Below, piece by piece: positions 35,362 to 43,475 of a DNA stretch of 64,000 nucleotides. The translations under genes and the position numbers were made by a program. Position 1 is the stretch's first letter, and every line of letters starts with the position of its first letter. The DNA is from Candidatus Lachnoclostridium stercoravium (lineage in GTDB: Bacteria; Bacillota; Clostridia; Lachnospirales; Lachnospiraceae), in NCBI GenBank assembly GCA_019118365.1, contig DWZA01000101.1, positions 1 to 64,000 of the forward strand. Reading direction: 5' to 3'. The notes beneath the pieces are model-generated. The model did not search any database. It had not been told where the DNA came from and worked only from the letters and a program-made list of their open reading frames with translations.

Positions 35362-35420
35362 TACCTTTTCCTCCTGAACCCGTACCAGATGTCCTTTTAT
35401 ATATTGCTTTTATACGAAAC

Positions 35421-35455
35421 AAAAAAGCAGGCAGAACCGCATACATTCTACCTGC
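35421..35455 (-). terminator. Terminator between the RNA unit and speD
   Basis: GCAGGTAGAA/TTCTGCCTGC stem and 9-nt loop followed by TTTTTTG on the minus strand. Transcripts from the promoter at 35.8 kb would stop here, before speD, unless antitermination occurs. Confidence 0.75.
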
Positions 35456-35525
35456 TCATAATCCATTTCAACAGACCTGCGCGCGCTTTTAGCGCCGGAT
35501 CCAGGTCAAATTCTTCAATAGTCAT
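35448..35525 (-). other. 25-codon ORF inside the RNA unit
   Basis: An ATG-started frame (MTIEEFDLDPALKARAGLLK...) that stops within the terminator's 5' arm. It has no Shine-Dalgarno sequence and is open upstream for a few more codons, so it is more likely the tail of a lost gene than a leader peptide. Its overlap with the terminator would suit attenuation if it is translated. Confidence 0.3.
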
Positions 35526-35787
35526 AAATGGAATTATACAATTCAGAGTCTATATAGCAAATACTCACTTTTACTACTCTTATTGATCGTTTCACAAGTT
35601 GATGTATGGGATACCCATCGGTTATAAAGTAACCAACTTATAAAATTTGAGCTTCTAACTCAATCAATAAGGCAACGAAAGTTGCCGCTCGGCAGTCGAC
35701 CCGGCTGTCCGTATGGCCTTGATCCCCTAAGGGATGGTCGAAAAAAATATTTGCATGAAACTCTTATTGAAATTCCATCGCAACTTC

Positions 35788-35816
35788 ATTATATAAAGCT
35801 GCGAAAATTTTGTCAA
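35788..35816 (-). promoter_or_regulatory. Consensus promoter of the RNA unit
   Basis: TTGACA (35816-35811), 17 bp, TATAAT (35793-35788) on the minus strand; a perfect sigma-A consensus, predicting start near 35781. Confidence 0.8.
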
Positions 35817-35855
35817 CGTTCTTTTTCAAACTCCAATTTGGTTTCTTTTGCGGTC

Positions 35856-37445
35856 TTAGAATTTTGCGACAACCATCGTGTCCCCTTCCTGGATCACCGT
35901 ATTGCCTTTTGGAATGATCGTCTCTCCGCCTCTGGAGATCATCACTACCAGTGTTCCTGCCGGGACCGGTATCTCCGCCAGAGTCTTATTCTTCCATTTA
36001 TGGTTCTTTCCTACGATCACCTCATGCAGGGTAAGATTTTCCCTGTCTTCAAATTCCTCCGCCGCAACTACCAGCATATCGCCCTCTTCGACCACTGTGT
36101 TGCCGTTTGGCACCAGCTTTTCCTCTCCCCTCAGGATCAGGACGATCAGAAGGTGGGAAGCAAAGGGGATATCCTTTAGCATCTGGCCGCTCCAGGCGTG
36201 GCCTTTGCCAATATGTATCTTGATAAAGCTGATATCGCTCTCTTCCTGATAGTCGTTGAATGTTTTCCGCACGTCGGCGTTCTTGTCGATCATCTTCATT
36301 TTCTTTGACATCCAGGGAAGGAGCGTCCCCTGGGTGGCGATGGAAAAAAGTACGATACAGAAAACCAGGTTAAAAAGGTTGTACCTCATAGGCGCTTCGC
36401 TTAAAACCGCCTGTATGGCAAACACGATCGACGCTACGCCTCGAAGCCCCGCCCAGGAAACAAGTCCGATCTGGCGCAGGTGGGAACGGAACGGCGCCAG
36501 GATGACCGTCACCGCAGCCGGTCTTGCGATAAACGTCAGAAACAGCGTCACGCATAAAGCCGGGAAGATCACCGCCGGAAGCTCTGCCGGCGTTACCAGA
36601 AGTCCCAGCAGGAAAAAGATCATCATCTGAGCGATCCCTGTGATCACGTCGAAGAACTGCACCAGGCTTCTCTTGGCGGGAATATAGGAATTTCCCATGA
36701 TGATGCCGCACAGGTATACGCTTAAATACCCGTTTCCGCCCAGCACAGACGGGAACGTATATGCCAGGACCGCTACCGCAAATACGAAGATAGTTTCCCC
36801 CTGGGCAACGTCAAAGTCCATTTTATTTAAAAGCCATACAGCGATCCGTCCGAAGACAAAACCTCCGATCAGGCCAAACGCGATCTGTTTAAACAGCATG
36901 ACCGGGACCGACACGTCGCTTCCCGTCAGCATGGCGACAAAGATCACCGTAAGCATATAAGACACAGGGTCGTTGGAACCGGATTCCAGCTCCAGCATAG
37001 ACGCTGTATTGTATCTTAAGTTCAGATTTTTTGTACGGAGTATGTTAAATACAGAAGCAGCATCAGTAGACGCGATAACAGAACCGATCAAAAAACTTTC
37101 CAGCCATCCTAAGTTCAGGCAGAAATGAACGAAGCAGCCGACAAAACCAGCCGTAAGCACAACTCCTAAGGATGAAAGCAGCACAGACTTCACTGCTACT
37201 GAACGGGCGGCTTCCAGATTTGTTCCGAAACCACCGTAAAACATGATAAAGATGAGACTCACCGAGCATATGATCTCAGAAGCCTTATAGTCGTCAAATG
37301 GGATCTTGAAAATACCATTGACTCCGAAACACATTCCCATCGCAATAAATACAAGAAGGGAGGGAACCGGCAGCTTTTCCGTATAACGGTTAGCCAGGAT
37401 GCAGATCACGATTACAATGCCTGCCAATAACAGATATTCATTCAA
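35856..37445 (-). CDS. Potassium/proton antiporter, CPA1 (NhaP2/CvrA) type with RCK_C domains
   Basis: A 529-residue membrane protein. The first 380 residues hold about 12 membrane segments of a cation/proton antiporter (GSVIASTDAASVFNIL and LESGSNDPVSYMLTV carry the conserved Asp residues). The last 130 residues contain two TrkA-C/RCK_C-type ligand-binding modules (near 402-460 and 465-529, each with PNGNTVV/PKGNTVI-like motifs). It probably exports K+ or Na+ in exchange for H+, gated by a nucleotide bound to the C-terminal domains. Confidence 0.9.
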   Translation of the reverse strand: MNEYLLLAGIVIVICILANRYTEKLPVPSLLVFIAMGMCFGVNGIFKIPFDDYKASEIICSVSLIFIMFYGGFGTNLEAARSVAVKSVLLSSLGVVLTAGFVGCFVHFCLNLGWLESFLIGSVIASTDAASVFNILRTKNLNLRYNTASMLELESGSNDPVSYMLTVIFVAMLTGSDVSVPVMLFKQIAFGLIGGFVFGRIAVWLLNKMDFDVAQGETIFVFAVAVLAYTFPSVLGGNGYLSVYLCGIIMGNSYIPAKRSLVQFFDVITGIAQMMIFFLLGLLVTPAELPAVIFPALCVTLFLTFIARPAAVTVILAPFRSHLRQIGLVSWAGLRGVASIVFAIQAVLSEAPMRYNLFNLVFCIVLFSIATQGTLLPWMSKKMKMIDKNADVRKTFNDYQEESDISFIKIHIGKGHAWSGQMLKDIPFASHLLIVLILRGEEKLVPNGNTVVEEGDMLVVAAEEFEDRENLTLHEVIVGKNHKWKNKTLAEIPVPAGTLVVMISRGGETIIPKGNTVIQEGDTMVVAKF

Positions 37446-37545
37446 TACACATCTCTCCTTTCGTTTTGCCTATTTACTTTAACATATGAAACAGCTCTCA
37501 GAAAAGTATCATTTGAAATCTTTGCACTTTCTTAACATTTTTAAT

Positions 37546-37642
37546 AACCGTTCAGCCGTGCGCCAGGATATATGATAAAGAGCGTTACAAGCTTGCTTGT
37601 GAAAGCGATCTGACATATATCCTGGCGCACGGCTGAACGGTT
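37546..37642. repeat. Nested palindromic intergenic repeat with 29-bp perfect ends
   Basis: Perfect 29-bp inverted ends (AACCGTTCAGCCGTGCGCC...) around a core with AGCGTTACAAGCTTGCTTGT. Ends and core are the same as those at 19.8-20.1 kb. It directly abuts the acyltransferase stop codon and may double as a terminator. Confidence 0.9.
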
Positions 37643-38927
37643 ACATTACCTTTTTTAATATAATCTCCAGAAAACCGTTAAGGCAGAGAACAACGGTATT
37701 GTCATAAATAAAGGAAAATACCGCGGAAAGAAGAAACACCGCCGCGCATCCTATGATCACACCCCCGAAAACGCCAAAGGACAGCCCGTTTATCCCCAGG
37801 ATCTTTTCCACGATCTCAAACAGGATAAACCAGTGGATCATCAGGATCGAGAAACTGTATCTGCCCGCCGCCTGCAGGGCTTTACCGGATACTCCGAAAA
37901 GGGTCTCCCCGTGTTTTCTGAAAAACAGGAATACCGCTGCAGCAATAAATATCACTGGCGGAGCGTTATTGTACAGCAGAGCAGAAAAATCCGCCGCCTT
38001 CCAGACTCCAAGAAAAATAGCCGCCACAGATACCGCTGCAGCCCCCAGGACCAGACGGTAATATTTCATAGCGGTCCGGGTCGTAAGGAAGTACCCCAGG
38101 ATAAATACAGATTCCCAGGAAGCTAAGAAGGTGGTCAGGACAAAATTGATCTGGCCAAAAGGTCCGTAGGTGTAAACGAAATGGAGGATCACGATCACAG
38201 CAGCCAGAGCCGTAAGCTGTTCCTCCGTCATATGTTTCACCATAATAGAAAAGAAAGGCGCGGCCAGATAGCAGGCCAGGATCACATGGACCAGCCAGAA
38301 ATGGGGCGTGATCCCTGTGTTATTGGCAGTAAAGGATCCCACCAGCTTGAGCCACTGATCCGGGGCGAACGCCGATGTGCCGTAAAAATAAAAGCAGTAA
38401 AAACAATAGTACGCAAAACATGGCGCCGCCACTTTCAAGAAACGTTTTTTGTAAAAAGTCCAGACCGGCTCTTCTTTTCCGTTTAAGATCAGCGCGCCGC
38501 TGATCATAAGAAAAAGCAGGTTGCTGCTGTGAAAGATACTGGTCACAACAGCCATGCCCCTCCAGGATCCTCCCTGGCTTTGGATCGTCTGATAGGCAGG
38601 CTCCATAATGTGGACGCCGATCACCAGCGCCGTGGCCAGAACGCGGAGATAGTCCAGATAGGCGATCCTTTTTTTCTCTCCGCCGCCGCCATAAAGGAGC
38701 GTCCCCAGATACTCCCCCGCCGGCTGTTTTCCCTTTTTCCTGCTGTGAAAATATCCTGTCCCGATCACCAGGACCGCAGATATCAGGTAAGCCTTAAGGC
38801 TGAACTGACGCTGTCCGCTCTCGTAGCGCAGACGTGTCAGAAGGTAAAGCGCGGTAATGATCATGACATATACCGCCGCCGTTGCCGCCGCTTTTTTATA
38901 TGACCGTTCTGTCTTGTTATATTCCAC
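37641..38927 (-). CDS. Acyltransferase 3 family membrane protein
   Basis: A protein of 428 residues with about ten membrane segments. YLDYLRVLATALVIGVHIMEP carries the family histidine, and the following FLMISGALIL and LVHVILACYLAAPFFSI are typical of OafA/NRG-type acyltransferases. These O-acetylate cell-surface sugars, peptidoglycan or teichoic acids. I start at the GTG at 38927 because AGAGG is 7 bp before it; a TTG sits one codon earlier. Its stop overlaps a palindromic repeat. Confidence 0.86.
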   Translation of the reverse strand: MEYNKTERSYKKAAATAAVYVMIITALYLLTRLRYESGQRQFSLKAYLISAVLVIGTGYFHSRKKGKQPAGEYLGTLLYGGGGEKKRIAYLDYLRVLATALVIGVHIMEPAYQTIQSQGGSWRGMAVVTSIFHSSNLLFLMISGALILNGKEEPVWTFYKKRFLKVAAPCFAYYCFYCFYFYGTSAFAPDQWLKLVGSFTANNTGITPHFWLVHVILACYLAAPFFSIMVKHMTEEQLTALAAVIVILHFVYTYGPFGQINFVLTTFLASWESVFILGYFLTTRTAMKYYRLVLGAAAVSVAAIFLGVWKAADFSALLYNNAPPVIFIAAAVFLFFRKHGETLFGVSGKALQAAGRYSFSILMIHWFILFEIVEKILGINGLSFGVFGGVIIGCAAVFLLSAVFSFIYDNTVVLCLNGFLEIILKKVM

Positions 38928-39072
38928 CAAAATACCTCTTTCTTTCTGATGCCGCCTTCTGCCCTCGCGTTTTATACCGGCTGAAGGCTCTGGGCGCTGC
39001 CCTGTGCCAGGACAGGCCGCTTAACTGTTACCACTGTACTATTCCTTTTTCTTTCTGTCAACAGCCAGCTTC

Positions 39073-39128
39073 TTGACAACCGCCGGCCTTCCGTCCATAA
39101 TAAGATGTACAGATACCCCTAAGGGTAT
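39073..39128 (+). promoter_or_regulatory. csoR promoter and CsoR operator
   Basis: TTGACA (39073), 17 bp, CATAAT (39096), followed by ATACCCCT-AAGGGTAT at 39113-39128. That G/C-tract palindrome is the CsoR-type operator, so csoR is autorepressed. Confidence 0.8.
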
Positions 39129-39143
39129 AAGGAGGTGTATTTT

Positions 39144-39416
39144 ATGAGACAATGCATGGATTCTGAAAATCTTCACCGCCGCCTGAAAAAGATCATCGGG
39201 CAGGTGCAGGCCATTGACCGGATGATCGACGAGGATGTTCCCTGCGAAGACATCCTGTCCCAGATCAACGCCGCCAAATCCGCTCTCCATCGGGCCGGCC
39301 AGGTGGTTCTGGAAGGCCACATCAAACATTGCGTGCGGGATGGGATCGAACACGGAGACGCGGATCAGACCATTGCCAATTTTACAAAGGCAGTAGAGCG
39401 GTTCGCGAATATATGA
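39144..39416 (+). CDS. csoR: CsoR family metal-sensing repressor
   Basis: A 90-residue all-helical repressor starting MRQCMDSENLHRRL (GGAGGTG 7 bp before). The Cu(I) ligand set Cys-His-Cys is present: VPCEDIL and GHIKHC (His-x3-Cys). Metal binding releases CsoR from DNA. Operators of the ATACCCC...GGGTAT class lie before its own gene and twice before the P-type ATPase at 39730. A frame-opening start nine bases earlier is not favoured. Confidence 0.92.
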   Translation: MRQCMDSENLHRRLKKIIGQVQAIDRMIDEDVPCEDILSQINAAKSALHRAGQVVLEGHIKHCVRDGIEHGDADQTIANFTKAVERFANI

Positions 39417-39424
39417 TCGGCAAA

Positions 39425-39627
39425 GTTACTATTCATATCATAGCCTTGATTCAGGATGGACAACGGAGACGTCGTGCTTGCAAGTAAGTATCTGTTGTCC
39501 ATCCTGAATCAAGGCTGCGAAGCAGTCACTCCACCCACATAAGCAAAACAAAAGCTGCGATAGCAGCGGCAGACAGCTTTGCTGGCTGGTTTTTCGCATG
39601 TGGGCGGAGTGGGCTGTGAATAGTAAC
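39425..39627. repeat. Nested palindromic intergenic repeat, 203 bp
   Basis: GTTACTATTCA and TGAATAGTAAC are perfect 11-bp ends. Inside, a GCCTTGATTCAGGATGGACA arm pairs with its complement, and a second arm pairs CACTCC..CCCACAT with ATGTGGGCGGAGTG. No coding capacity. It lies between csoR and the P-type ATPase and could reduce read-through. Confidence 0.85.
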
Positions 39628-39657
39628 TCGGCAAAACGGCTGTATCTTAAGTTTTCC

Positions 39658-39710
39658 TTGACATCATATACCCCCATGGGTATAATTTATACATAAACCC
39701 CTATGGGTAT
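39658..39710 (+). promoter_or_regulatory. P-type ATPase promoter with two CsoR operators
   Basis: TTGACA (39658), 17 bp, TATAAT (39681). Operator ATACCCCCATGGGTAT (39668-39683) fills the spacer; a second, AAACCCCTATGGGTAT (39695-39710), lies over the start site. Confidence 0.88.
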
Positions 39711-39729
39711 ATGATGGAGGACTGTTTTT

Positions 39730-41598
39730 ATGGAAAAGTTAGAAAAACTTCTGGAATGGGGCGGCGCAAAACGGGAGATCGCTTTTCTGGCGATCTCAGG
39801 AGCCGCCCTTCTTGCGAGTATCTTTGATTTTTCTCCGTTTCCTTTTGATATGGCCTGGGCCGCGATCATCTTATGCGGGATCCCGATCATCCTGGAGGCG
39901 GTCGTAGGCCTTATAACAGCCTTTGACATCAAAGCGGACGTGCTGGTTTCCATCGCGCTTATCGCTTCGATCGTCATCGGCGAAGATTTTGCCGCCGGAG
40001 AAGTGGCGTTTATCATGCAGCTGGGCGGACTTCTGGAAGATCTGACGGTCGCCAGGGCCAGGGCCGGCATTGAAAAGCTGGTCCATCTGACTCCCAGGAC
40101 AGCCAGAAGGATCCTGGACGGAAAAGAAGAGATCATCGAAGCCGGCCAGGTTCAGGTAGGAGATCTTTTAAGGGTGCTTCCAGGAGAGACGATCCCTGTA
40201 GACGGCTTCATCCGCTCCGGCCAGACCTCTGTGGATCAGGCTGTAATGACCGGAGAATCCCTGCCTGTGGATAAAAGCGCAGGAGATGAAGTATCCAGCG
40301 GAACGGTAAATATGTTCGGCTCTTTTGATATGGAAGCCTCAAAAGTCGGGGAAGACAGTTCCATCCAGCGGATGATCCGCCTGGTGCAGTCCGCTGATGC
40401 AGGCAAGGCAAAGATCGTAGGGCTCGCCGACCGCTGGGCCACATGGATCGTAGTTATCGCCCTCACTGCCGCGGCCCTCACCTGGTTTTTTACCGGCGAG
40501 ATCATCCGGGCTGTTACGATCCTGGTGGTATTCTGTCCCTGCGCTCTCGTCCTGGCTACTCCCACCGCCATCATGGCCGCTATCGGCAACGCCACAGGGC
40601 ACGGTTTTCTGGTCCGGGAAGGGGACGGGCTGGAGCGCCTTGCCGCTGTATCCCGCATTGCCTTTGACAAAACCGGCACCCTTACCTATGGCTCTCTGCA
40701 GGTAACCGCCGTACATTCTTTCCAGAAAGATATCTCCCAGGACCGGCTTTACGCCCTTACTGCTTCTGTTGAATCCCGCTCTGAGCATCCTCTTGGAAAG
40801 GCGGTAGTGCGCTGCTATAAAAAAGCAGCCGGAACAGATCCGTCCGTACCGGAGCAGTTCCAGATGATCCCTGGAAAAGGCGTACAGGCAGCCGCAGATG
40901 GAGAAAAGATCCTGGCCGGCAACGAAAGCCTGCTTGCGGAGCATCACATTTCTCTCCCGCCCGCCTGTATGGAGGCGGCGGAAAGCTATCGGAAGGAAGG
41001 CTGCACCATCATCTGGGTCTGCGCAGAAGACCGGGTCCTGGGCTTTCTCGCTCTTTCCGACACGCTGCGGGAAGACGGAGCGGAAATGATAGAAAGTCTG
41101 AAGCAAACAGGCGTTGTTCCTGTGCTCCTCACCGGGGACCACAAAAATGCCGCCCGGCACATTGCCGCGCAGCTGCATATTGACGAGATCCACTCCGACT
41201 GCCTTCCGGAAGACAAGCTGAGCTGGATCGGCTCTTATCAGGAAAAAGGCTGCCAGGTATGCATGGTAGGAGACGGCATCAACGACGCCCCCGCCCTGAA
41301 AAAAGCTTACGTCGGCATCGCTATGGGCGGCGTTGGCAGCGATATCGCCGTAGATGCGGCTGACATTGCTCTTGTAAACGACGATATTAAAGAAATCCCC
41401 CATCTGCTCCGCCTTGCGCAGCGGATGATGTTTACGATCAAATGCAACCTGACTTTCTCCATGACCTTGAATTTTATCGCTATTATCCTGGCGATCACCG
41501 GGATCTTAAATCCTGTCGTAGGCGCCCTGGTGCACAACGCAGGCTCGGTCTTCGTCATCATAAATTCTGCTTTTCTTCTAAAATGGAACGCCCGCTGA
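39730..41598 (+). CDS. Heavy-metal P1B-type ATPase without N-terminal metal-binding domain
   Basis: A 622-residue pump. It has membrane pairs at the N-terminus, the TGES actuator motif, the CPC ion motif ([15 protein letters not shown]), DKTGTL phosphorylation site, SEHPLGKA and the [10 protein letters not shown] hinge. The last membrane helix reads [12 protein letters not shown], not the usual NxxxMSxSS of CopA. There is no HMA domain before the first helix. CsoR operators suggest copper, but the helix-8 sequence is closer to Zn/Cd/Mn-type pumps, so the exported metal is uncertain. Confidence 0.9.
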   Translation: MEKLEKLLEWGGAKREIAFLAISGAALLASIFDFSPFPFDMAWAAIILCGIPIILEAVVGLITAFDIKADVLVSIALIASIVIGEDFAAGEVAFIMQLGGLLEDLTVARARAGIEKLVHLTPRTARRILDGKEEIIEAGQVQVGDLLRVLPGETIPVDGFIRSGQTSVDQAVMTGESLPVDKSAGDEVSSGTVNMFGSFDMEASKVGEDSSIQRMIRLVQSADAGKAKIVGLADRWATWIVVIALTAAALTWFFTGEIIRAVTILVVFCPCALVLATPTAIMAAIGNATGHGFLVREGDGLERLAAVSRIAFDKTGTLTYGSLQVTAVHSFQKDISQDRLYALTASVESRSEHPLGKAVVRCYKKAAGTDPSVPEQFQMIPGKGVQAAADGEKILAGNESLLAEHHISLPPACMEAAESYRKEGCTIIWVCAEDRVLGFLALSDTLREDGAEMIESLKQTGVVPVLLTGDHKNAARHIAAQLHIDEIHSDCLPEDKLSWIGSYQEKGCQVCMVGDGINDAPALKKAYVGIAMGGVGSDIAVDAADIALVNDDIKEIPHLLRLAQRMMFTIKCNLTFSMTLNFIAIILAITGILNPVVGALVHNAGSVFVIINSAFLLKWNAR

Positions 41599-41608
41599 TG
41601 CGGGCGTC
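41589..41608 (+). terminator. Hairpin at the ATPase stop codon
   Basis: ACGCCCGC-TGAT-GCGGGCGT, with the TGA stop in the loop. No U-tract; a weak terminator between convergent genes. Confidence 0.4.
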
Positions 41609-41614
41609 CTGCTC

Positions 41615-42205
41615 CTACAGACGGCTGTAGTCCCTTTCCATATCTTTTTCTGTAATAGGGCGGATCACCCGGCACGGATTCCCTGCGGCGACCACATTGT
41701 CGGGGATGTCCTTTGTAACCACACTTCCGCCGCCGATCACCACGTTGCTTCCGATGGTCACTCCCGGCATCACCTTCACTCCGCCGCCGATCCACACATT
41801 ATCTCCCACTGTGATGGGGTAGGCGTACTCCAGTCCAAGGTTCCTGCGCTGATGATCGATGGGGTGCCCCGCTGTGTAAAAACCGCAGTCCGGAGCGACA
41901 AACACATCGTTTCCAAAGGTCACTTTCGCGGCGTCCAAGATGACCAGATTGTGGTTGGAATAAAAATTCTCCCCCACTTCTACATTGTATCCGTAATCGC
42001 ACCACATTGGCGCCGTAACGATCACCCGCTCTCCTGTTTTCCCGAAGATCCTGCGGATCAGTTTATCCTGTTCTTCCGTCTGGGAGGGCCTGAGATTATT
42101 GTATTCAAAACACAGATCCTTGCAGGCAAGCCTCTCCGCTTCCAGTTCTTTATCGTAATTGGCGTCATACAGCAGCTGCGCCGCCATCTTCTCTTTTTCT
42201 GTCAT
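41615..42205 (-). CDS. Maltose/galactoside O-acetyltransferase family (LacA/Maa type)
   Basis: A 196-residue left-handed beta-helix acetyltransferase. An N-terminal Maa cap (MTEKEKMAAQLLYDANYDKEL) precedes hexapeptide repeats and the conserved GHPIDHQRR and IGGGVKVMPGVTIGSNVVIGGGS stretch. It acetylates sugar hydroxyls with acetyl-CoA in the cytosol. It lies 16 bp downstream of jetD on the same strand, but a link to Wadjet is unlikely; it is probably only co-oriented. Confidence 0.92.
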   Translation of the reverse strand: MTEKEKMAAQLLYDANYDKELEAERLACKDLCFEYNNLRPSQTEEQDKLIRRIFGKTGERVIVTAPMWCDYGYNVEVGENFYSNHNLVILDAAKVTFGNDVFVAPDCGFYTAGHPIDHQRRNLGLEYAYPITVGDNVWIGGGVKVMPGVTIGSNVVIGGGSVVTKDIPDNVVAAGNPCRVIRPITEKDMERDYSRL

Positions 42206-42221
42206 ATCTTTTATACTCCTG

Positions 42222-43475
42222 TTATTTTTCTTCTCTTTCCATCCAGCTGACGATCTCCTGCTCCAGCTTTTTCCCGGTCTGAAGCATATACTCCATGATC
42301 TCCGTATGCAGCCCGCTCTGGATCATAGCCTTTGCCTTTCGGATATCGTTGTCTTCCAGCGGTTTTCCATAGGCCTCATATTTTTTCAGGCAGGCGGTAT
42401 CCATAAAAACAGGCTGAAAATCAATGCCCGTTCCTCGTTTCAAATGCTCGACGATATAAAAACCGTCCGGGTCGATGTCGCCGAAATGATACCATTTAAG
42501 CCCAGGCTCCCCTTCCCAGATCCTTCGTAAAAACAGCTGCTTTGCCGAGTTATGGTAGCCGCTTAAAAATACAAAAAACGTATTTTCCCGTTCCATCCGG
42601 TTAAAGGAGGTGAGATTTTCCACGGTCATCACCTTCTGGTCCAGGATATGGATCTCTTTCAGATGCTTTAACGTCTCTGTGGAAAACGCCGCCGGCATAT
42701 GAGGAGCCAGCAAAAGTCTCCTTCCGTCATCAAAGACAAATTCTCCGTTCCCCTTAAAGTACACATAGGACGGATTGGCAAATATATGATATTCCGCCAG
42801 GATGATATGTTCCGTCTCCCGTTTGTCTTCCCGGCTTTCTTTATCGTTCAGCCCGGAAAGAAGCTCCTCGAAGTTCCCGAAACGGCGGAGCAGACCGCAG
42901 ACCTTTGTCCGGTATTTCCCTTCCCACGCTTTGCTGTCTCCAAGTACGGCGATAGACAGCTCCCTCTCCAGGATATCGTCCCTGTTTTCTTCAATAAAAC
43001 GCAGAAGCTTCAGGATATTCTCCGCCTCCGCCCTTTCAAAAGCTGCTTTTTTTCCACTTTCCAGGCGGTCCTGCTGCTCCCTGGCGAAAGCGTTCAGCGC
43101 CGGATGGTCCTGCGGAAAAACATTGCTTTCCCAGCTTCGGTAAAAGTCCAGCTCCTCCTGCTGCCTGGCGCGTTTGTCCTTTCTATTCAGGATCTCGTAA
43201 TACTTCGGCCAGGCGTCCTGGCTGGCTTCCAGCTTCCGGATCACCTGACCTTTTCTGCGGATAAGGATCAGCCCCTTATTTTCCAGCTCTTTCATCTGGT
43301 TTTCAAAATCCCGGATCTGATCCACGTCCGCGAAATCCCATTCGTACTCTGGAAACACCCTGGACGGGGAAAGGCCAAAGGTCTGAGCGATCTTATTTTC
43401 CCCCTCATCAGTCTTGCTCCGTTCGTACTGGTCCAAAAGGAGGGACAGCACGCTCTTCTGAAGCTCATTCATCAT
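42222..43475 (-). CDS. jetD: Wadjet protein JetD (DUF3322/DUF2220, TOPRIM-like nuclease)
   Basis: A 417-residue protein. The N-terminal half is the arm-like DUF3322 region, and the C-terminal half carries the TOPRIM-like nuclease core: TVENLTSFN (Glu), FLSGYHNSA and YHFGDIDPDGFYIV (Asp-x-Asp). In Wadjet, JetD cuts circular DNA that the JetABC SMC-like motor has extruded, clearing plasmids. Its start overlaps jetC by 11 bp. No catalytic residue appears lost. Confidence 0.9.
   Translation of the reverse strand: MMNELQKSVLSLLLDQYERSKTDEGENKIAQTFGLSPSRVFPEYEWDFADVDQIRDFENQMKELENKGLILIRRKGQVIRKLEASQDAWPKYYEILNRKDKRARQQEELDFYRSWESNVFPQDHPALNAFAREQQDRLESGKKAAFERAEAENILKLLRFIEENRDDILERELSIAVLGDSKAWEGKYRTKVCGLLRRFGNFEELLSGLNDKESREDKRETEHIILAEYHIFANPSYVYFKGNGEFVFDDGRRLLLAPHMPAAFSTETLKHLKEIHILDQKVMTVENLTSFNRMERENTFFVFLSGYHNSAKQLFLRRIWEGEPGLKWYHFGDIDPDGFYIVEHLKRGTGIDFQPVFMDTACLKKYEAYGKPLEDNDIRKAKAMIQSGLHTEIMEYMLQTGKKLEQEIVSWMEREEK

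Larger units (their letters stand above)
35421..35781 (-). ncRNA. Predicted structured RNA upstream of speD
   Basis: A consensus promoter and a terminator delimit about 360 nt on the minus strand with almost no coding potential. The 5' half folds compactly: TCGACC/GGTCGA (35741-35736 with 35701-35696) encloses AUCCC/GGGAU and GGC/GCC hairpins; GGCAAC-TTTC-GTTGCC (35686-35671); TTGAG/CTCAA; and AAGTTG/CAACTT (35639-35596) encloses GTTA/TAAC and TGGG/CCCA stems. The terminal structure resembles right ends or guide-RNA scaffolds of IS200/IS605-TnpB elements, but no tnpB is present. Cis-regulation of speD or an orphan guide RNA are both possible. Confidence 0.5.

Noticed and set aside
35590-35640. 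End of a complete insertion sequence
   Set aside because: The fold resembles an IS200/IS605 right end, but no transposase, left end or target duplication can be seen, so no mobile element is called.
35640-35741. Remnant of TnpB C-terminus upstream of speD
   Set aside because: A frame reading GIKAIRTAGSTAERQLSLPY then stop exists, but an in-frame stop lies just before it and it has no TnpB motif; I treat the segment as RNA structure, not protein.
40339-41403. 354-codon minus ORF
   Set aside because: Antisense to the P-type ATPase, which has every catalytic motif; no promoter or ribosome-binding site of its own.
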